Positions 58,089 to 64,000 of a stretch of 64,000 bases of DNA are shown here, piece after piece. The position numbers were made by a program, and so were the translations under genes. Numbering within the stretch: the stretch's first letter is position 1; every line of letters starts with the position of its first letter. The stretch spans positions 3,472,001-3,536,000 of the forward strand of contig JALGAS010000005.1 of NCBI GenBank assembly GCA_023078685.1. Direction: 5' to 3'. Source of the DNA: Neopestalotiopsis rosae (Eukaryota; Ascomycota; Sordariomycetes; Amphisphaeriales; Sporocadaceae). The notes under the pieces were generated by a model, which saw only the letters and a program-made list of their open reading frames with translations, did no database searches and was not told the DNA's origin.

Positions 58089-58992
58089 ATGGGCTCCACG
58101 AAACCCGAGAAGAAGGAAAAGAAGGACAAGTCGGCCAAGCGGTCCGAGGTCGACGGCGTGTCCAAGTCGTCCAAGACCAAGAGCGACAAGAAGGACAAGA
58201 AGGAGAAGAAGGACAAGCTCAAGACGGCCGTCCTCAACGCCGCCCTCGACGACAAGCTGCAGGCCGACGCCGCCGCCCAGTCCCTCGAAAAGGCCCCCGA
58301 GGTCACCGAGGTCGAGGTTGAGGAGGAGGACGGCGAAAAGGTCACAAAGCACGTCGTCGGCGCCCTTGTGCCGTTTGCCCGCCCCCTCGCCGAGGAGAAG
58401 GGCACCAAGAAGATCCTCAAGACTGTGAAGAAGGGTAAGTCTTTTTTCATTCCCGAACAAATCTTTTTTTCTTCTTCTTCTTCTTCTTCGACCACCCCAA
58501 CGCAGTCAAATATTGCGCATATCAGCAGCCTTTTTGCTCTGACAAAAAGCCCCCGCCCAAAATTTTCATGTAATACGAGCTGATTTTTCTTTTTCCCTCT
58601 CTCCAGCGGCAAAGAACAAGACCCTCAAGCGCGGCGTCAAGGAGGTCGTCAAGGCCCTGCGCAAGTCCCCGGCCTCGGGCCCCACCAACCAGTCCTTCCC
58701 GGGCGTCGTGATCCTGGCCGGCGACATCTCGCCCATGGACGTCATCTCGCACATCCCCGTGCTGTGCGAGGACGTCAACGTCCCCTACATCTTCGTCACG
58801 TCGCGCGCCGAGCTCGGCGCCGCCGGCAGCACCAAGCGCCCCACCTCGGTCGTCATGGTCACGGAGAAGCGGACGGGAGGCGGAAGCAAGAAGGGCGAGA
58901 AGGAGGAGGCCGTCGACGAGGACTTTGCCGAGACCTACAAGGACCTGGTCAAGTTGGTGCAGAAGGAGGCCAAGCAGCTCAAGTTCACGTGA
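58089..58992 (+). CDS. NHP2: H/ACA snoRNP protein Nhp2 (L7Ae family)
   Basis: This core protein of H/ACA small nucleolar ribonucleoproteins binds the guide RNA and supports rRNA pseudouridylation in the nucleolus. Exons are 58089-58434 and 58607-58992, giving 243 residues. The C-terminal L7Ae domain holds the RNA-binding block KNKTLKRGVKEVVKALRK, then VILAGDISPMDVISHIPVLC and VPYIFVTSRAELG. The yeast protein has 156 residues; here an N-terminal Lys/Asp/Glu-rich extension of about 85 residues (EKKEKKDKSAKRSE) is added, as is common in filamentous fungi and suited to nucleolar retention. The intron contains a TTC microsatellite. Intact. Confidence 0.94.
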
Positions 58993-59923
58993 GCGCAGAG
59001 ATGAGGAAAAAACCTTTTCTTCTTCTTCATCTGCTCATAGGAACATCAAACAAAAAATATGACTGTCTGTCATCGACACGCAAAAATGGGTTGCAAATGG
59101 TAGCGATATCAAAGGGATTTGGTTTCGTGACGGAGCCGGTTTGAGGTGCTTCTGCCGGCGTCGGTTTCTGGAACCTCCCAACGGAGGTGGAGGAATGGGT
59201 GACGTACAATCTGCCAACCCTGCGACTGGTTCGGCAATGTTCGAGTGTGTATAATTCCAACATGCTCCGCGATTTTGTCTTTTCATGGATCATGGGCCAT
59301 TGGCTTGGCTATCGGCGTTCAGGGGTATAGCTACATATTTGTAGGGAATTAAAAAAATCCAAAAGGCTTCTTGATCATGGAGTTCTCGTTCTAAAAACTT
59401 CTGTGTGATGACTGGTGCAAGTACGCTGGGCATGACGGTTGGCCGAATAGAGATGTGTGTTTATCAACAATAGAACAGCCCACGAGTAAAACGAAATGTC
59501 ATAGGAAGATTGTAGCACAGCAGGACGCAAGAAAGAATTGGCGATGGTCAGTACTACTTAGTCTTCGAATCGAGTGTGGTATAGTCGGATGATGATATAG
59601 TGTCGGCAAACTTGCTTAGACAACTGATTATTCACAAGAAATATGATGATCACCAAATCTGAATTGGACACAAGCAGTTCATTATGAGATTGGGTGAGTC
59701 GATTAATATATGCTAATGATGCCATACCCAGCTTCAAAAGCTTTCGGATTTCACCATCACGTTAGGAGACTAATGTCACAGTTATAATTCCATTTGCTAT
59801 GTCATTTCCCATTCCCGTTTCCCGTTCAACTCCTTGTCGTCTTGGTGGATATAATTATTCTTGTTTTACTTTTTAATGTAGTAGAAACACGAGAAGGAAG
59901 AGCTTCATCATCGATGAATCCCT
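58993..59923. other. 0.9 kb convergent spacer
   Basis: 3' regions of NHP2 and the DUF1761 gene. AT-rich, with no coding frame supported on either strand. Confidence 0.6.
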
Positions 59924-60638
59924 TTACTCGAAGGGGTTGGTCCTGGTTCCCCACCAGGTGAGGAAGGTGGCCAGGCCGACAGTCTCAAACAGCTTGGCGA
60001 CGGCACCGACAGCGACGGTGTCAGCGGGGCGCTTCTCGGTGAAGAGCTGAGCCAGGTAGGTCGGGGCAGAGGTGGCGGCAAAGATGAGGGCGCCGAGGTA
60101 GGCTGCGCCCTTGTAGCTCAGGGTGCCGGTGGCGTTGATGAGGGCGCCGACACCGTACGACTGGAGGGCCGAGCCGACCAGCGAGGTGCCCCAGGCGACG
60201 GCGGCACCAGTGGCCTCCTTGGAGCGCAGGAACTCCTCCTTGGTGTTGGCAGCCTTGGCGCGGTTGTAGGTCTGACCGAAGAGGGGGGTCATGACTGGTG
60301 AGCGCGGAGACATCATGTTAGTATGAGAGCCATGTCAGACAGTAGAGGAAACTTGGAGGAATTGACGTACCAGCCAGCTCAACCGAGTGGTTGAAGATGG
60401 TACCCAGGGCAATAGCCGAGGGCTTGACGGGAGGAAGGTCTGTAATGGCAAAGTCAGCTACAATGTTTACATGTTGATGTGTATTGTTTTGTCGAATGGG
60501 CATTGCTCAAGTTGCGAATGGTGACACAGAAGCAGACAGGCATTACGCTCTTGCTTGATCTTTGCCATTGCTCTCCAACACCAAAGCACATGAGGGATCA
60601 CAATGGACAGGTAATGAGAACTTACAGTGCAGAGACAT
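59924..60638 (-). CDS. Small DUF1761-family membrane protein
   Basis: This is a small conserved membrane protein of unknown function. Three exons, 60638-60626, 60439-60371 and 60294-59924 (introns 186 and 76 nt), give 150 residues. The N-terminus reads MSLHYLPPVKPSAIALGTIF, and hydrophobic segments follow at about 12-28, 62-80, 86-106 and 125-142, consistent with four membrane spans. MTPLFGQTYNRAKAANTKEEF lies between the first two. The first exon has only 13 nt; it is supported by the joined frame and by being the only upstream ATG. The gene lies convergent with NHP2 and in tandem with the NEM1-like gene. Confidence 0.85.
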
Positions 60639-62390
60639 GATGATTTGTTGTGGTGATGTGTGAAGAGGCCGAGGAAGTGTGATTTGATGGACTGAACAGT
60701 AGTAGGTTGTGAAAATAAACAAAAGGAAGTTGAGACCGGCAAGCTTTTATTTCTGGAAGAAAAAATCCGGGAACTGGCAGCAGGTGTCTCAAAGACTGCT
60801 TGCTTCTCAAACAACCGACAACAATCTATGTCACAGTTAGGTAACCTAGGTAGGTACATGGATAGCTCCAGTCTCTCAACTTGGGGTGGTGCCTCTCCAA
60901 AATGACGAAAGGGAACCACGATCCAATCCGGAGCTTCGTCCTTTCTAGCGCGGAAACGAGGCTCGACTCTTCACCCAAAGGGAAAACAAGGATAAGGGAA
61001 TCTAATAATTCACATGGACAAATCCGCTCCTCTTGCCCATTTTTCCTTCACTTTCCGCTCCCCTCTTCTGCATCGTGATCTAGAACCCGGGTACTTGGGG
61101 GGTGGATGGGCGCCAGCATAGCCAGTGGCAGAGAGGCTAGACCCGACGGCCAAGCTACAATGTACCCAGCTGTAAGTGTGACGTAATTGACTACGAGACC
61201 AAGTTCATCCATGGAAGCTTCAATTTTCAGCTTACTTCGTTTGTAGAGAAAAAAAGTCCAAGCTTTCTTCTCTCCCCAGTAAGGTTGGACCAAGGGAGAT
61301 TGCACCATATGCATACACAAGGACGCGGCAGAGGGCGAGAGAGACAAATGGAGATATTCCGTTGCTTAAACCGCGGCTGTCATACGTACATGGAGGTAGA
61401 CCAGGCAAGGGAAAGCAACTTTACACTTGTCGTTCTCTGTCAGGCACAGCATACTGTACCCGGCTTAGGTCAATCGATCGACTCTCACAGTGGGACTCCC
61501 GGCCCTATCCGAAGTTCCAAGCTGTGTGCGTCTTTTATTCCTTTTCGCTAGGAACATTCGCTCCTTGAGTACATCCACTTGCAGACGTCCATGTTATGCA
61601 GGAGAGTCTCTCGCCGGGGGCGGGTTTCACAATTGTGGTATGACGCTTCAGTCATGAGCTTGTCGTATGAAAATCACCAAGAAGAAGGATGCCAGTTTAT
61701 GAGGTATGCACTCTGCTCCGGTGACTTCTGCTCATTATACTATTGCCGTTGCCTACTATACACTGAACTTGACCATGGGAAACTCTCTGTTGCTTACCAG
61801 TTTTGCTATACCCACTTGTTGTAGATCGCGCACATCCAACATTCCCCGACCCCTGGCTCAGTGTTTTGCGGGGAAGTGGGACTCGGCCAGCTTTGGACAT
61901 GGACAATTGACCTGATGATCACATCCAGCCAAGCCAAGCCTTTTTATTCTATTGCCTACCTTGGATTTCTCTGACTTCCCACTCTCCCATTCTGTTGGGG
62001 GACAGCGGGGTGAGTTCGAGTAGTGTTAGAAACTAATGCGATGACGACAGAGCAATGGCAGTGTTGAGTAACATTCACGTTGATGAAAACTTGCGCAGTA
62101 TAGTGTGACCCACGCTCAGCAAGATTTGCGGCCACTGTACAGTTTTGTTACGCAATGGCATCGTGTGCATTTTTTTCGCAGTATCTGTACCCGCAAAGGT
62201 AAACCAACTACCACAAAGGTTAGTGACTACGAATACATGCAGCAGAATGCCTTTGCGTGCTCTAGTGCTTCCATGCGCGGAAAAACCAAAAACCACCAGC
62301 CCCAGTAGTAATAACTCGCTGCCTTGGAAAATCATGTACACTTGAAACTCCAATTCCGTCGCTGAGCCCCAAGCCAGCAGCCTACGCCCT
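60639..62390. other. 1.75 kb spacer upstream of the DUF1761 gene
   Basis: The minus-strand promoter of the DUF1761 gene is expected in its left part and the 3' region of NEM1 in its right part. Short frames only; nothing recognisable. Confidence 0.55.
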
Positions 62391-64000
62391 TCATATATGA
62401 CTTCCATCCTCCCCTCCCCTTAATGCAAGTAGGGCTCTGACGTCGGAAACGTATTGTAACCCTTCAAGCAGGGGCACCAGATGCAAAAGATCGTTATCTG
62501 TCGGATCATTGATCCAGCCCTGGATCGGAATCGCGTTATCTGCACCCAAGCCACGCACATTAGCCATCCACTCGTTCCTTGGAATAGTTGGACCGGATGC
62601 AGGGGTCCGGAGTAGCTGTCTGCCTTGCCTTACCTTGATGGAACATGTAACTGAGAGGACTATTGTCTAGAATCATAACCTTGCTAAGATCCGGCTCTAT
62701 CGAGCTCAGGTCCTTGATAAAAGCGCCATGTCTGAACGTGCAGTGCTGTCGATAGTACCTGGCCGTAAAGTATTTCCTCTCGGACTCGAGCCAGTCAATC
62801 ACGGGATCAGCATATTCTTGAACGGACGCGGTAAAAACTACGAGGTTGAACCACTTGGATATCTGGAAAGTCCCGATTAGTATTGTTTCTGGGTTGAACG
62901 GCCGGGTCAAAAGGGATCATTGCCATTCCATACCTTTCGAAGAAACTCATCACAGTGCGGTCGTTTATGCACATAATAGAGGATTGGGTGCTGAGGTCCC
63001 AAGGTCTGGTGCCCTCCTGCTCCAACATACGTCGTGTTCAGCCGGACTTCGACCATGTGCCCGGATCCCATCCTGCCACCTTTGGACATGCTGTGTATCA
63101 GGGTTTCATCCAAGTCTATTATCAGAGTCTTGAGGTGTGCAGGATCCGGGGTTTCGATCGGAATATACGATGGCTGCCGTTGTGGTATAAGGGGTCGGGG
63201 TGGAGCAGGGGTCTTGGGATACTTGGTGAGAGCGCTGACCGGAGATGTCGGAGACTTGAGCTGAGCAGAGAGGTCGGCCGGGGAGTCGCCGCCACCGGCA
63301 GATTGTGCCTTCTTGTGCTTTCGCTGTCGCAAAGCATCCTCGCTGTGGAGCTTGATCCTAATCGACCTCCTCGCCGGTGCAATCTCCTCGCTCGTCTTGG
63401 AGCGCGTGTGTCGCCCAGAAGACCCAGAACTGCGGTGAGAGGATGTATCGCTCCCGACTGCTATATCTGATTCCGATTCCGAAGAGACACCCGAGGACGA
63501 GGATCCAGAAGACGGCACGGCACGTAATGCTGCTGTCGACGCAGGCTTGCCCTTCGCGCTCTGGCTTGCGCGTCGCAAAGGGCCTTGCTTCTCGCCTCCT
63601 GTAGCTACGTGCTCGTGATAGTCTGCCGAAAACTTGTCCATGTCTCCCTCGTATAACCCAAATAATCTCCGTAGTTGCCGCAAAGGGCTGAAATTGCCCC
63701 GTTCGTCGTAGAAGCAGGCTATCAGGTAGACCCCTGGAGCAGCAATGGTGGATAGGACCCAGCGCAGCGAATTGATAATGCTATTGGCAAAGCGGCTCGG
63801 GAGTACGTGCCACGAGTGGGAGCGGACGTTTGAGTCCTTCAAGTCGTTGTTACCTCCTAGCAAGGGGCTCTTCTCGTCGGCATAGTCGTCGTGATCGTGG
63901 TTATCATGTGTGTACTCATCCGGCTCGGCCGTCAAATGGATTGTGTCGCTCTGCGAAGCACCGTCTTGCGAAGTCGTCAGATGGTCCGAGGATGACGCGG
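62391..64000 (-). CDS. NEM1: Nem1-like nuclear envelope phosphatase (5' end outside the window)
   Basis: This is the catalytic subunit of the Nem1-Spo7 complex, which dephosphorylates lipin/Pah1 at the ER and nuclear membrane and so directs phosphatidate to triacylglycerol. Visible exons are 64000-62934 (partial), 62862-62634 and 62539-62391, 480 residues shown. A membrane segment lies in the N-terminal part (SLRWVLSTIAAPGVYLIACF). A Ser-rich low-complexity linker leads to the FCP1/CTD phosphatase domain: IIDLDETLIHS holds the DxDxT active site, followed by YVHKRPHCDEFLRK, VVFTASVQEYADPVID, KVMILDNSPLSYMFHQ and the ending VSDVRALLALRGGEDG. The frame stays open to the window edge and no ATG fits the family start, so the beginning lies to the right of 64000. 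Confidence 0.93.

Noticed and set aside
1..64000. A biosynthetic gene cluster or other multi-gene accessory system
   Set aside because: The LaeA-like methyltransferase and FAD monooxygenase are 10 kb apart, with a trafficking gene between them and no synthase, transporter or cluster regulator nearby.

Overview
The window is nuclear DNA of a filamentous ascomycete (Pezizomycotina), most likely a Sordariomycete and plausibly Hypocreales. The evidence is many short introns of 49-124 nt with GTRAGT-type donors and CTAAC/CTGAC-like branch points, families typical of moulds (LaeA-like methyltransferase, GtaA-type glutaminase, DUF6536 membrane protein, Erg4, Nem1), long pyrimidine-rich leaders and large gene-free stretches. 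The species cannot be named from the sequence alone. I rebuilt 14 protein-coding genes exon by exon; all appear intact, and one runs off the right edge. I saw no convincing tRNA, rRNA, transposon or CRISPR.

Left part (1-19 kb). A LaeA-like SAM methyltransferase (+) converges on an exon-rich dynamin/SLIP-GC-like large GTPase (-). After 3.9 kb without genes come a Gts1-type ArfGAP with UBA domain, polyglutamine and NPF motifs (+), a GC-rich single-exon FAD monooxygenase (-) and a polytopic DUF6536 membrane protein (-). About 6 kb without genes follows.

Middle (25-43 kb). An F-box-like protein (+), a HAD-family hydrolase (-), ribosomal protein uL18/L5 (+), a 1,200-residue LRR protein resembling the protein phosphatase 1 regulator PPP1R37 (+), and a secreted GtaA-like glutaminase (-) lie here. 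They are separated by long gaps, the largest being 8.8 kb (42.7-51.5 kb).

Right part (51-64 kb). A secreted, repeat-rich Ser/Thr/Ala cell-wall-type protein (+) is followed by a compact housekeeping block: Erg4 sterol C-24(28) reductase (+), H/ACA snoRNP protein Nhp2 (+), a small DUF1761 membrane protein (-) and the lipin phosphatase Nem1 (-, 5' end beyond the window).

There is no operon-like logic. Thematic links are loose: membrane lipids (Erg4, Nem1), ribosome production (L5, Nhp2), vesicle traffic (ArfGAP). The least ordinary items are the GTPase with a 10-nt microexon, a 51-nt in-frame intron in the PP1-regulator-like gene, the secreted repeat protein, and the F-box-like protein with a triplicated 48-nt unit. 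I did not find a clearly new multi-gene system.
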